Assembly: GCA_002748735.1 (NCBI GenBank)
Contig: PDTC01000010.1
Location: forward strand, 124,001 to 188,000
Length of the DNA stretch: 64,000 bases
DNA from: Desulfobulbus propionicus
Lineage (GTDB): Bacteria; Desulfobacterota; Desulfobulbia; Desulfobulbales; Desulfobulbaceae
Direction: 5' to 3'
In this document: piece by piece, positions 16,934 through 25,340 of the stretch
Layout: each line of letters starts with the position of its first letter
How positions within the stretch are numbered: position 1 is the stretch's first letter
Made by a program: the position numbers and the translations under genes
Notes under the pieces: model-generated
What the model was told of the DNA's origin: nothing
What the model saw: the letters and a program-made list of their open reading frames with translations, nothing else
The model's database searches: none

Positions 16934-18196
16934 ATGCGCACCCTTTTTCTGCTGTGTTTAGCCATTTTTTCAGGAACCCTGCCCTGCCAGGCAGTGGACT
17001 ATCATGTCAATGGCGCCACCGGGCAGGACACCTCCACCTGCGGCCCACTAACCCAGCCCTGCAAAACCGTGAAGCGGGCAGTGGATAATGCCGGCACAAT
17101 CACGCCCGTGACCGTGAAGATCGCCACAGGCACCTATTCCGAGTATATTGAATTATACGACTACGCTTTTTCGCCGGATCTGACCCTGCAGGGAGGGTGG
17201 AACCAAGACTTTACCCACCAGCAGTGCGATCCTGGCCTGACTGTTCTGGAACAGCCTGATAACGAAAGCTACTTGTTGTACTCTCATAGCGACAAGACAA
17301 GAAGTTATACCCTGCGCCTCTCCTGCCTGACCCTGCGGGAAGACATGCCTACTACCGGAGAGGATGATCTTCTCTTCTTCTACTACGGAGGACAGGCAAA
17401 ACTTACCTTTACCATGAAGAACTGCCTGTTGGACGGCTATCAGGGGGCAGGTGTGAGGACATGGACTGCTGGCAACGCCTCCCTGAATGCAAGTATAGCA
17501 GACACTATTTTCAGAAATGGTCATACTGTTGGTCAACTGAATAATGGCGCTGGAGTAGGGATAATTTCGAGCGACAACTCAGTACAGACCCTTACCATGA
17601 AAAATTGCCTGCTAAACAACAATAGTGCCTCTCACGGTGGTGGGATAGATTTTCACCCCCAAGTGAATGGCAGGCTGACCGCCTATCTGATCAACATCAC
17701 CGTCACCAATAACCAGGCAACAGAAAATGGTGGTGGCATATATGCTGTATCTCGTGGTGACGCAACCCTCACTGTCAATCTCACCAATGTCATTATCCAC
17801 GGCAATAGTGTTAATGGTGCTGGAAATGATATCTATTTAAGGAAATACCATAACTCCTCCACCACCATCAATACCCGCTACTCGATCATTGGTGAGGTTG
17901 TTAACCATGGCGCCACCTGGAACGACAACGGCCACAACCTGGAGGTGGATCCTCACCTGAACAGCAGCTATCACCTGCGGTCCGACTCACCTGCCATTGA
18001 CGCCGGGATATGCGGCAAGTGGCTTTATGGCTGGAAGTATACTCGCCTCGCCCCCTACTTTGATATTGACGGGGATCCACGCCCCCCCTTCCCCGCATTG
18101 ACCGGCTGCGACATTGGTGCTGATGAGTATGTGAGGGATTCGCTCTGCTTTCCGGTGAAAGCGAAAAACGGCACTACCGCCATCATCTGCCTGTAG
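16934..18196 (+). CDS. Secreted parallel beta-helix protein, array gene 3
   Basis: A 420-residue exported protein with one unit, closest in its head to array gene 2 (LPCQA then VDYHVNGATGQDTSTCGPLTQPCKTVK) and in its close to array gene 1. Rungs include LTMKNCLLDGYQ, FRNGHTVGQLNNGAG, LTMKNCLLNNNSA, INITVTNNQA and LTNVIIHGNSV. It ends GCDIGADEYVRDSL followed by the tail CFPVKAKNGTTAIICL, identical to array gene 2. The ATG has AAGGAGGTGAAC upstream. Central residues vary much more between copies than the ends do, which suggests either relaxed selection or diversification of the exposed face. Confidence 0.85.
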   Translation: MRTLFLLCLAIFSGTLPCQAVDYHVNGATGQDTSTCGPLTQPCKTVKRAVDNAGTITPVTVKIATGTYSEYIELYDYAFSPDLTLQGGWNQDFTHQQCDPGLTVLEQPDNESYLLYSHSDKTRSYTLRLSCLTLREDMPTTGEDDLLFFYYGGQAKLTFTMKNCLLDGYQGAGVRTWTAGNASLNASIADTIFRNGHTVGQLNNGAGVGIISSDNSVQTLTMKNCLLNNNSASHGGGIDFHPQVNGRLTAYLINITVTNNQATENGGGIYAVSRGDATLTVNLTNVIIHGNSVNGAGNDIYLRKYHNSSTTINTRYSIIGEVVNHGATWNDNGHNLEVDPHLNSSYHLRSDSPAIDAGICGKWLYGWKYTRLAPYFDIDGDPRPPFPALTGCDIGADEYVRDSLCFPVKAKNGTTAIICL

Positions 18197-18225
18197 GGGG
18201 TGCTTCTCCGAGGGCAGAAATCTTG

Positions 18226-19398
18226 TCACTCCTGCCCGGGTTTCAGCCGTTGATGGGCACTGTGGAGGCGGTTTACCAGCTCTTTTGCCGACCAGCCTGC
18301 CTGTTCGGCAATTTTTTCGAGTTGTTCAACCCGGGCACTGCCACCATGATTGCCCGCCACCCAGGCTGTTCCAGCGCCGAGTTTTTTGTAGCGCTTTTTG
18401 GCGTAAGCGGTCAGGCCCCAGCCTCGAGCCAGGTTATCCAGCCAGAGCACGAAAGGGATATTGCTATAGCCCGGTGTCTGATACCACGGAGGGAACAGGT
18501 CAAAGACCGCATCAGGCTGGCGAAACCCGGTACACGCTTCCATCCGGTCCTGCCAGTGTTGATAGGTGGTGGTGATGTATGCCGCATCGTTCCGGTGTGA
18601 CAGTGCTGCAAGATGGTCCTCATAGTCTGTCGGTCGGGCCGCACCAATACTCAGCGTATGGATTTCCGGGCGATGCAGGCAGAACAGATCGTTAAACTGC
18701 ATGGGGCTTAAAGGGTGGCAAAGTTCGACGAGCTCGGGAGGGGGGGCCTGAAGCATACCACCCTTGTCTGTTGGGCTGATAATGAAGACGCCCATGTTTG
18801 CTGCCTGGGCAGCAGCAAGCACCGGGGTATGCCGCTGAAAAATCGTGTACCAGTGGAGATTGATATAATCAAAACCGCCGTCATTTTCATGGCCCACCGC
18901 TGCAAGCAGGACATCGGTGGGCCCATGCCCTGAAAAACCTATCCAGCCTGCCAGTCCACGGCGCTGCAACGCTCTGGCCACAGAAAGGCAGCCGCCTGGG
19001 CGGCAGGCCAACCACAGGTCATGATAGTTGTTGAGGCCGTGCAGGGCCAGGAGTTCAACCCGATCAAGCTGCAAGCGTTGCAGCGACTCCAGAAAGTATT
19101 GTTCAAAAAGCTGCGGGTCTTCCTGCGGGGGTATTTTGGTCTGGATAATAAGGCGGCGACGGTCAAACTGCTTGAGGGCGACGCCAAGCTGCCGTTCTGC
19201 AGTGCCGTACAGGCGGGCCGTCTCAATGTGAGTAATGCCATGGTCAATGGCCCGGCCAAGGATTCGCACCAGATTGCGCTGGCCGTCTTCCTCTATTTCG
19301 GCGAACGGCAGATCTTTCCAGGACTGCATACACTGCATGCTGCCTGCTGAAAAGATCGGGATCTGCAGGCCGGTCCGCCCAAAGGTTCGATACTCCAT
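18226..19398 (-). CDS. Aldo/keto reductase family protein
   Basis: This is a 390-residue AKR-superfamily protein opening MEYRTFGRTGLQIPIFSAGSMQ. Catalytic tetrad positions can be read as Glu in HIETARLYGTAE (Asp in classical AKRs), the Tyr of LYG, Lys in IIQTKIPP and His in LLALHGLNN. The Glu variant is usual in the branch of AKR-like proteins that often carry a C-terminal 4Fe-4S domain, but no Cys-rich tail is present here. The last 110 residues (WHWQDRME... to LKPGQE) form an unassigned C-terminal part. The gene is convergent with the beta-helix array and has an independent upstream region. Substrate unknown. Confidence 0.85.
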   Translation of the reverse strand: MEYRTFGRTGLQIPIFSAGSMQCMQSWKDLPFAEIEEDGQRNLVRILGRAIDHGITHIETARLYGTAERQLGVALKQFDRRRLIIQTKIPPQEDPQLFEQYFLESLQRLQLDRVELLALHGLNNYHDLWLACRPGGCLSVARALQRRGLAGWIGFSGHGPTDVLLAAVGHENDGGFDYINLHWYTIFQRHTPVLAAAQAANMGVFIISPTDKGGMLQAPPPELVELCHPLSPMQFNDLFCLHRPEIHTLSIGAARPTDYEDHLAALSHRNDAAYITTTYQHWQDRMEACTGFRQPDAVFDLFPPWYQTPGYSNIPFVLWLDNLARGWGLTAYAKKRYKKLGAGTAWVAGNHGGSARVEQLEKIAEQAGWSAKELVNRLHSAHQRLKPGQE

Positions 19399-19505
19399 CT
19401 CCTCCTCCTTTCTCTGTCCGTGACAAACGCTCCTTGTCGACGCAACTCATGGGTTCATCAGCTTTTGCAACACTGCTGTACCCTGAAGAACCCGTGAAAC
19501 ACCCT

Positions 19506-19550
19506 AAAAAAAAACAAAGCCCGCACACCGGCAACCGGCCGCAGGCTTTG
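19506..19550 (-). terminator. Rho-independent terminator after tRNA-Pro
   Basis: Read on the minus strand, an inverted repeat CAAAGCC...GGCTTTG (19515-19550) with a GC-rich inner stem (GGCCGG with CCGG) is followed by a run of nine T. It lies about 95 nt downstream of tRNA-Pro. Confidence 0.8.
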
Positions 19551-19645
19551 TCAGGAGGAAGGCAACACCAGCATGGATTACCTGCTGGCTGCTGCTCAAT
19601 GTTGCTAACCTGCCTTGTTGGCCTGTTTTGCAACATCTTGTTTTT

Positions 19646-19722
<77 letters not shown>

Positions 19723-19821
19723 ATAAAGGTTTGGCTGTTGTAGCACTCCTTAGAGATGCTGTCAACAGCTTCCGGCAACTATCACTGATGTTTACGATTT
19801 CCGCAAGTCTCTTTTTCCTGG

Positions 19822-20250
19822 TCAGTGCTGCTTTTTCTTGAGCAACCCAAGAATCCCCTGCAGCTCCTTCTTCATTTCGGTAAGCTGCCCCGGGGTGAAC
19901 ATCTTTGCGGGTGCAGGGGGTTGCTTGTTTTTTGGAGTGGCACTGAGCAGCTTTCTTGCCCCGGAAATGGTGTAGCCCTCTTCATGCAGCAACTGTTTTA
20001 TCCGCAGTAACAGCTCCACATCCTGACGCTGGTACAGCCGTTGTCCAGATCGGGCCCGGCGCGGTTTCACCCTGGGGAATTCTGTCTCCCAGTAGCGGAG
20101 TACATGGGTGTCAACGCCGATAAGCGCGCTGACCTCACCTATACGGAAATACCGTTTGTCAGGGAGCTGTGCCCTGCTGACTGCACTGTTTTTCACGGCG
20201 GACCTGTAGAGTTCGAGGTTGCAAGTCCGGGCCGCTGACGGGCGCCCCAA
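19822..20250 (-). CDS. MerR-family transcriptional regulator
   Basis: This 142-residue DNA-binding protein has a MerR winged helix-turn-helix at about residues 32-100: KRYFRIGEVSALIGVDTHVLRYWETEFPRVKPRRARSGQRLYQRQDVELLLRI. The short remainder, ending GILGLLKKKQH, has no metal-binding cysteines and no effector domain, so it is not a metal sensor. A small MerR gene after ihfA at the end of the pheST operon is a common arrangement in delta-like proteobacteria and is consistent with one long transcript. The exact start is uncertain; an internal start nearer residue 28 is possible. The target is unknown. Confidence 0.85.
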   Translation of the reverse strand: MGRPSAARTCNLELYRSAVKNSAVSRAQLPDKRYFRIGEVSALIGVDTHVLRYWETEFPRVKPRRARSGQRLYQRQDVELLLRIKQLLHEEGYTISGARKLLSATPKNKQPPAPAKMFTPGQLTEMKKELQGILGLLKKKQH

Positions 20251-20279
20251 AGAAGACGCCTGTATATTACAGGTTTCAG

Positions 20280-20573
20280 CTATTTATTCAACTCTTCCCT
20301 TAACCGCTTGCTGGGCCTGAAACTCACCATCTGCCGTTTGGAGATGGTCATTGCATCGCCGGTACGGGGATTACGTCCACGGCGCGGCGATTTGTCACGA
20401 ACAGTCAGCGTGCCGAACTGCACAAGCTTGATGGATTCACCGTTGATCATGGTCTCTTTCATGGTGGAAAAAACTGTATCGACAATCTCCGAGGCATTGC
20501 GTTGCGAGATCCCAAGTTTCTCAGTAACAGCCAGGGCCAGTTCTTTCCGGGTAACGTTCTTTTTTGTCTTCAT
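20280..20573 (-). CDS. ihfA: Integration host factor alpha subunit / HU-family DNA-bending protein
   Basis: This is a 97-residue HU/IHF-family protein. The family signature is KLVQFGTLTVRDKSPRRGRNPRTGDAM with the beta-arm proline in RNPRTG, and the C-terminal helix is VSFRPSKRLREELNK. IHF-alpha is supported by the position directly after pheT, the same as in E. coli, with its ATG 2 nt past the pheT stop. It bends DNA and assists sigma-54 promoters, recombination and nucleoid structure. Confidence 0.9.
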   Translation of the reverse strand: MKTKKNVTRKELALAVTEKLGISQRNASEIVDTVFSTMKETMINGESIKLVQFGTLTVRDKSPRRGRNPRTGDAMTISKRQMVSFRPSKRLREELNK

Positions 20574-20574
20574 C

Positions 20575-23010
20575 TCACATTCCTTTCCGGTAGTGTCCAC
20601 CAAAGGTGGTCATCAGACTGTTGACCAGTCTGGTGTGCATCGTATCCACATTTTTTTCGTTAAGGGTCTTGTCCGGCGACCTGTAAGTGACAGCCAGGGC
20701 GACACTCTGCATCCCCTCGTCCACCTGATCACCACTGTACACGTCAAATAGCTCAACTGTCTCTAAAAATCGTTCATTACACTTACGCACATGACTGAGC
20801 AAGGCACCGGCGGGAACATCCGCCGGCACAATCAGGGCGATATCACGTTTCACTGCGGGAAACCGGGGCAACGGTGTAAATGACTTTTCCTTTTTGGGCA
20901 GCTGCAGTATGGCCTCCAGGTCGAGCTCAAAGAAAAAGACCTCCTGCCTGAGGTCAAATTGCCTGCAGGTCTGCGCGTGTACTTTCCCCAGGAGCCCGAG
21001 CCGGTTCTTCCCGTCCATCAGGTCGAGCGCCTGCTCGCCATCAACAAATGGCTCACAGGTAGCCGGTTGCCTGAAGGACAACTCTCCAGCACTGCCGGTA
21101 CAGCGGCTTTCAGCAAGAAGGGCCTCCAGTGCCCCCTTACAGTCAAAGATGTCTACCGGAACAGCAGGTGCATGGATGGCAGGATTTCCAGCATGACGGT
21201 TACCACTGAGCACCGCGCAGAGGCGAAAACGTTCCTCGGGAAGCTCTGCCACTCCTTTGCGAAAAACCTTGCCGATCTCAAACAGACGGACATCGGTGTT
21301 CTGGAAATTATGGTTGCGCAGGACATTTTCCAGAAGCCCCGGGAGCAGCATGCTCCGCATCACAGCCTGGTCTTCGCTGAGCGGGTTGAGCAGTCGCACC
21401 ACATCACGCCGGGGATCTTCAGTGGCAAGACCGGCCATGTCCGGGTGCTCAGCCCTTACAAAACTATAGTTGATCGCTTCGGAAAAACCAAGACTGGTGA
21501 GCGTGGCTGCCAGTTGCCGACGCAGGCTGCGCAGCGGATCGCCAGGGGAATGGCCCATGACCAGATACGGCATGGTGACCGGGATGGTGTCGTAGCCAAC
21601 AAGCCGAGCCACCTCCTCGACAAGATCCACCTCTCGTGCAATGTCAACACGGAAACTGGGCACCTGGACCCTGAGGACCTCATCGCTGATAGGCTCGACG
21701 GCAAACTCAATGGCCTGCAACAGCGCGGCAACTTCTCGGCCTGTCAGGCTGAGGCCCAGCAGGGCATTAACCCGGGAAAGGCGAAGCTCCAGCATGAGCG
21801 CCTGTTGTTTTCCAGGATAGCAGTCAATGCCGCCGCTATCATCCGGCCGGCCTCCGGCCAGCTCAGCCATCAGTGTGCAGGCCCGTTCCAGGGCCAGTGG
21901 CGCAAGCTCTGGGTCCACGCCCCTTTCAAACCGGTAGGAGGATTCAGAGGGAAGTTTGAGTCTGCGGGCAGTACGGCGGATAGAGACCGGGTCAAAACAG
22001 GCCGACTCCAGCAGGACATCAACGGTTTCGGCAGTCACCTCGGAATCAAGGCCACCCATGACGCCGGCAAGGGCTATCGGTCCTTGACCATCACAGATCA
22101 GCAGGGTGTCAGGCGTAAGCGTGCGGCTGCTGCCGTCCAGGGTGACCAGCTCTGTTTCACCTTGAAGCGGGGTACGGACATTGAGAGTACCGCCTTTAAT
22201 TTTGTGCAGATCAAAGGCGTGGAGCGGCTGCCCAAGTTCAAGCATCACATAGTTGGTGATGTCGACGATGGTGTTGATCGGGCGCATGTCCGCAGCAAGA
22301 AGACGCTGCTGCATCCACCATGGTGACGGGCCGATGTTGACACCCTGAATTTTTCTGCAGGTATACCTTGGGCACAGTCCCGGGTCATCGATATGGACGC
22401 TGTAGCCGTCAGCAGCTGTGCTGCATGGGCTGGCCGGACCGGTTGCTTTGAGTTGTCGGCCAGTGAACCCGGCAATCTCGCGGGCGATCCCCCTGACACT
22501 GGCGCAATCCGGACGGTTGGGGGTGAGGTCGATCTCGATGACAGTATCCTCAAGCTGCAGGGCCTCTGTCAATGGCTGGCCAGCAACACAGTCTCCTTCA
22601 ATATCAAGGATTCCGGAGTGATCGTCACCAAGCTCCAGTTCCTTGCGGGAACAGAGCATGCCGTTTGAGAGTTCACCGCGAACCTTGGCCTTCTTGATCT
22701 TATGCTTACCCGGGAGCACACTCCCCACCGGGGCAAAGGCGGTCATCATCCCGGCCCGGACGTTGGGGGCACCGCAGACAACCTGGTGCTTCTCGGTACC
22801 ATCATCAACCGTACACAGCGTCAGCTTGTCGGCATTGGGGTGGGCAACGGTTTCAACAACCCGTGCACAGATCAGGTCATCAAGGCCCTGTGTCATGGGG
22901 GTAAGGCTGTCAACCTCCAGCCCGGCCATGGTCAGGCGGTCGGCAATCTGTTCCGCGGTGAGTCCGTCAAGGGAGATGAACTGGCCAAGCCAGCCAAGTG
23001 TTACTTTCAT
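20575..23010 (-). CDS. pheT: Phenylalanyl-tRNA synthetase beta subunit
   Basis: An 811-residue PheT of normal length. The N-terminus MKVTLGWLGQFISLDGLTAEQIADRLTMAGLEV is typical, followed by the EMAP-type tRNA-binding domain (about 40-150, with KIKKAKVRGELSNGMLCSR), B3/B4 with the editing site, B5, the catalytic-like core and the C-terminal anticodon-binding FDX-ACB domain (FPAVKRDIALIVPADV...). It forms an alpha2-beta2 enzyme with PheS that charges tRNA-Phe. It is followed immediately by ihfA. Confidence 0.97.
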   Translation of the reverse strand: MKVTLGWLGQFISLDGLTAEQIADRLTMAGLEVDSLTPMTQGLDDLICARVVETVAHPNADKLTLCTVDDGTEKHQVVCGAPNVRAGMMTAFAPVGSVLPGKHKIKKAKVRGELSNGMLCSRKELELGDDHSGILDIEGDCVAGQPLTEALQLEDTVIEIDLTPNRPDCASVRGIAREIAGFTGRQLKATGPASPCSTAADGYSVHIDDPGLCPRYTCRKIQGVNIGPSPWWMQQRLLAADMRPINTIVDITNYVMLELGQPLHAFDLHKIKGGTLNVRTPLQGETELVTLDGSSRTLTPDTLLICDGQGPIALAGVMGGLDSEVTAETVDVLLESACFDPVSIRRTARRLKLPSESSYRFERGVDPELAPLALERACTLMAELAGGRPDDSGGIDCYPGKQQALMLELRLSRVNALLGLSLTGREVAALLQAIEFAVEPISDEVLRVQVPSFRVDIAREVDLVEEVARLVGYDTIPVTMPYLVMGHSPGDPLRSLRRQLAATLTSLGFSEAINYSFVRAEHPDMAGLATEDPRRDVVRLLNPLSEDQAVMRSMLLPGLLENVLRNHNFQNTDVRLFEIGKVFRKGVAELPEERFRLCAVLSGNRHAGNPAIHAPAVPVDIFDCKGALEALLAESRCTGSAGELSFRQPATCEPFVDGEQALDLMDGKNRLGLLGKVHAQTCRQFDLRQEVFFFELDLEAILQLPKKEKSFTPLPRFPAVKRDIALIVPADVPAGALLSHVRKCNERFLETVELFDVYSGDQVDEGMQSVALAVTYRSPDKTLNEKNVDTMHTRLVNSLMTTFGGHYRKGM

Positions 23011-23083
23011 AATTGCTGTCCTACAGTGTACTCACTGCACCACCTGTTTCGGCTCGCCATAACAGCTGTACCGAGAGAGGATG

Positions 23084-24097
23084 TTAAAACTGGGAAAGAA
23101 ACCGAAGGTCGTTTTCGTAGTACAGCCGGATATCGTCAATGCCGTACTTAAGCATGGCGATACGCTCCACGCCAAGACCAAAGGCAAAACCCGCATAGAT
23201 GTCAGGATCGTAACCGACCATGGTCAGCACTTCTGGATGAATCATCCCGGCACCAAGAATTTCCAGCCACCCGCTCTTCTTGCAGACACGGCACCCGGAA
23301 CCGCTGCAGATGACGCAGGCAATGTCCACTTCAGCACTTGGTTCAGTAAAGGGAAAAAAGCTTGGCCGGAAGCGAAGCGCCAGTTCCCGATCAAACATCT
23401 GGTGGGTAAAACTGGTGAGCACGCCCTTGAGGTCGGCGAAGCTGATACAGCGGTCAACGAGGAAGCCCTCCACCTGGTGAAACATCGGGGTATGGGTGAT
23501 ATCAGAGTCACAACGGTAGACCTTGCCAGGGGCAATATAGCGCAGGGGCGGCTCCTGATTCTCCATGATTCTCGCCTGCATGGGTGAGGTATGGGTACGC
23601 AGAAGCACCGAGTCCGAGACGTAGAAGGTGTCGTGCATGTCACGGGCCGGGTGGTGCGCCGGGATGTTCAATGCCTCGAAATTATAGTAGTCGGTCTCAA
23701 CATCCGGTCCTTCGGCCACGGCAAAGCCCAGACCCTCAAAGATTGCACAGATCTCGTCCATCACCTGGGTGACGGGATGGAGGCGACCAGTGGCAGTTCT
23801 GCGGCCGGGAAGACTGAGATCCACGGCAGCGCTGGCGCTGACCTGCTCTCTGGCGCTGAGTTCCTCCCGGGTGCGATTGAACAGCTCTTCAATCTCAAGT
23901 TTGACGCTGTTGGCCAACTGACCGAGTCGCGGACGGTCCTCTTTGGGAACATTACCGAGCTCACGCATCAACGCGGTAATATACCCACCCTTGCGGCCCA
24001 GATACCTGACGCGGAAAGCTTCCAGCTCTTTGGCAGTGGCAATTGTGGCCAGCGCAGTGAGTGCCTGTTCTTTCAGTTCCGACAGCGCCTGTTCCAT
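23084..24097 (-). CDS. pheS: Phenylalanyl-tRNA synthetase alpha subunit
   Basis: This 337-residue class II aminoacyl-tRNA synthetase subunit has an N-terminal coiled coil (residues 1-90), motif 2 around VYRCDSDITHTPMFHQVEGF, and motif 3 in GFAFGLGVERIAMLKYGIDDIR near the end. The family markers HPARDMHDTFYV and LLRTHTSPMQARIM are present. It lies 12 nt downstream of rplT and 73 nt upstream of pheT. It forms the catalytic half of the Phe enzyme. Confidence 0.97.
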   Translation of the reverse strand: MEQALSELKEQALTALATIATAKELEAFRVRYLGRKGGYITALMRELGNVPKEDRPRLGQLANSVKLEIEELFNRTREELSAREQVSASAAVDLSLPGRRTATGRLHPVTQVMDEICAIFEGLGFAVAEGPDVETDYYNFEALNIPAHHPARDMHDTFYVSDSVLLRTHTSPMQARIMENQEPPLRYIAPGKVYRCDSDITHTPMFHQVEGFLVDRCISFADLKGVLTSFTHQMFDRELALRFRPSFFPFTEPSAEVDIACVICSGSGCRVCKKSGWLEILGAGMIHPEVLTMVGYDPDIYAGFAFGLGVERIAMLKYGIDDIRLYYENDLRFLSQF

Positions 24098-24109
24098 ACT
24101 CGCTGATGC

Positions 24110-24463
24110 TCAGCTTTCCTGCTGGCTCTCTTTGACCACAGCAGTAAAGGCCTCAGGATCAACAATGGCAAGATTGCTCAGGACTTTTCTGTCCAGCTCA
24201 ATGTCGGCCTTGCCGAGGTTGCCGATCAGCTTCGAGTAACTGACACCGTTGGCAACGGCTGCGGCACTTATGCGTTGAATCCAGAGACGACGAAAATCCC
24301 GCTTTTTGGTGCGGCGGTCACGGTAGGCGTAACACAGGGCCCGGTCAACGGCTTCAGTGGCTGTGCGAAACAACCGGTGTCTGCCGCCACGATAACCTTT
24401 GGCGAGATTGAGGACCTTGTTTCTTCTGCGACGGGCTTTAAACCCACGGGTAACGCGAGGCAT
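24110..24463 (-). CDS. rplT: 50S ribosomal protein L20
   Basis: A 117-residue ribosomal protein with the standard start [28 protein letters not shown] and basic helical body. L20 binds 23S rRNA early in large-subunit assembly, and in other bacteria represses its own operon by binding the rpmI-rplT leader. It sits 33 nt downstream of rpmI and 12 nt upstream of pheS. Confidence 0.98.
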   Translation of the reverse strand: MPRVTRGFKARRRRNKVLNLAKGYRGGRHRLFRTATEAVDRALCYAYRDRRTKKRDFRRLWIQRISAAAVANGVSYSKLIGNLGKADIELDRKVLSNLAIVDPEAFTAVVKESQQES

Positions 24464-24496
24464 GATATTCTCCGAAGTATACGTTCCGCAATGCGG

Positions 24497-24694
24497 CTAC
24501 AGGTAGGGCAACATCCGCTTTACGGCCTTGACATCTGCAACATCAATCAAGGTTCCTTTGCGAAGGGTGCGTTTACGTTTGGTGCTTTTTTTCGTCAGGA
24601 TATGCGAAGAGTACGCCCTGTTGCGACGGATACTGCCGCCGCCGGTGGCGCGAAAGCGCTTGGCCGCTCCTCTGTTGGTTTTCATTTTCGGCAT
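24497..24694 (-). CDS. rpmI: 50S ribosomal protein L35
   Basis: A 65-residue protein beginning [27 protein letters not shown] and ending [10 protein letters not shown], the full L35 pattern. It lies in the conserved order infC-rpmI-rplT. The 66-nt gap after infC is where L20 autoregulation would act, but I did not identify the pseudoknot. Confidence 0.98.
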   Translation of the reverse strand: MPKMKTNRGAAKRFRATGGGSIRRNRAYSSHILTKKSTKRKRTLRKGTLIDVADVKAVKRMLPYL

Positions 24695-24760
24695 AACTTC
24701 ATCTCCCTGCTCAACGGGTTCGTTCAGTTTTGCGCGTGGTAGCGCGGATTTTCCTGTCCA

Positions 24761-25306
24761 TTAACTCTTGGGACCGACAAACATGACCAGCTGCCGGCCT
24801 TCCATCTTCGGTTCCTGAAGGATAACACAGTGTTCTCGCAGCTCATTGGCAATATTGGTGAGAGACGCCAGGCCTATGGTCTCGGCATAGACAATTTCCC
24901 GGCCCCGGAACCGCATGGTCACCTTGACCTTGTTGCCAGCAGCAAGAAAACTCTTGATCTTCTTGATCTTGAAATTGAGATCATGCTCTTCGGTTTTGGG
25001 ACGGAACTTGATCTCCTTGGTGTCAATTACTGTCTGGTTTTTCTTGGCTTCTTGCTGTTTCTTCTTGAGCTCGTACCGGTACTTGTCATAGTTGATGATT
25101 TTACATACCGGTGGATCAGCCTTGTCACTGACCTCTACAAGGTCAAGCCCCTGATCGTACGCCCTGTCAATGGCCTCTGCGGAACTGATGATGCCGAGCT
25201 GGCTGCCATCGCTGTCAATGCAACGGACCTTGGGGTACCTGATCATCTCATTGACCTTTACCTTGATCTCTACCTGCTGCGGTGGTCGTCTGCCTTTCCT
25301 CTTAAT
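24761..25306 (-). CDS. infC: Translation initiation factor IF-3, AUU start codon
   Basis: IF-3 binds the 30S subunit and rejects wrong start codons. The first ATG in frame (25246) would cut off the N-terminal segment. Extending upstream gives KRKGRRPPQQVEIKVKVNEM, beginning at an ATT codon at 25306-25304. That ATT is preceded by a perfect AGGAGG at 25319-25314 with 7 nt spacing, and no other start codon is available there. The resulting 181 residues is the normal IF-3 length. Both domains are present (DGSQLGIISSAEAIDRA; FRPKTEEHDLNFKIKK, VTMRFRGREIVYAE). A non-AUG start lets IF-3 repress its own translation, as known for E. coli infC. Confidence 0.96.
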   Translation of the reverse strand: MKRKGRRPPQQVEIKVKVNEMIRYPKVRCIDSDGSQLGIISSAEAIDRAYDQGLDLVEVSDKADPPVCKIINYDKYRYELKKKQQEAKKNQTVIDTKEIKFRPKTEEHDLNFKIKKIKSFLAAGNKVKVTMRFRGREIVYAETIGLASLTNIANELREHCVILQEPKMEGRQLVMFVGPKS

Positions 25307-25313
25307 GTCCGTT

Positions 25314-25319
25314 CCTCCT
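25314..25319 (-). promoter_or_regulatory. Ribosome binding site that fixes the infC AUU start
   Basis: AGGAGG read on the minus strand, 7 nt before ATT. It is the strongest Shine-Dalgarno in the neighbourhood and decides the start. Confidence 0.9.
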
Positions 25320-25340
25320 GTTCGTTAGTTAGCTGAGAGT

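Larger units (their letters stand above)
12835..18196 (+). repeat. Tandem duplication array: three genes, four beta-helix units
   Basis: The leader, signal peptide, closing region (from about SIIGEVVNHGATWNDNGHNLEV to the stop) and the post-stop segment are nearly identical between copies at the DNA level. The middle of each unit has diverged. The repeated period is about 1.2-1.4 kb. Recombination between the near-identical ends would readily change copy number, and the fused second gene shows that it has done so. Confidence 0.85.

Noticed and set aside
12929-18196. CRISPR array or composite transposon explanation for the repeats
   Set aside because: Repeat units are about 1.2-1.4 kb, protein-coding and directly repeated; no short spaced repeats, transposase or terminal inverted repeats flank them.
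20959-22326. 455-codon plus-strand ORF opposite pheT
   Set aside because: Entirely antisense to pheT, whose domains are all intact.
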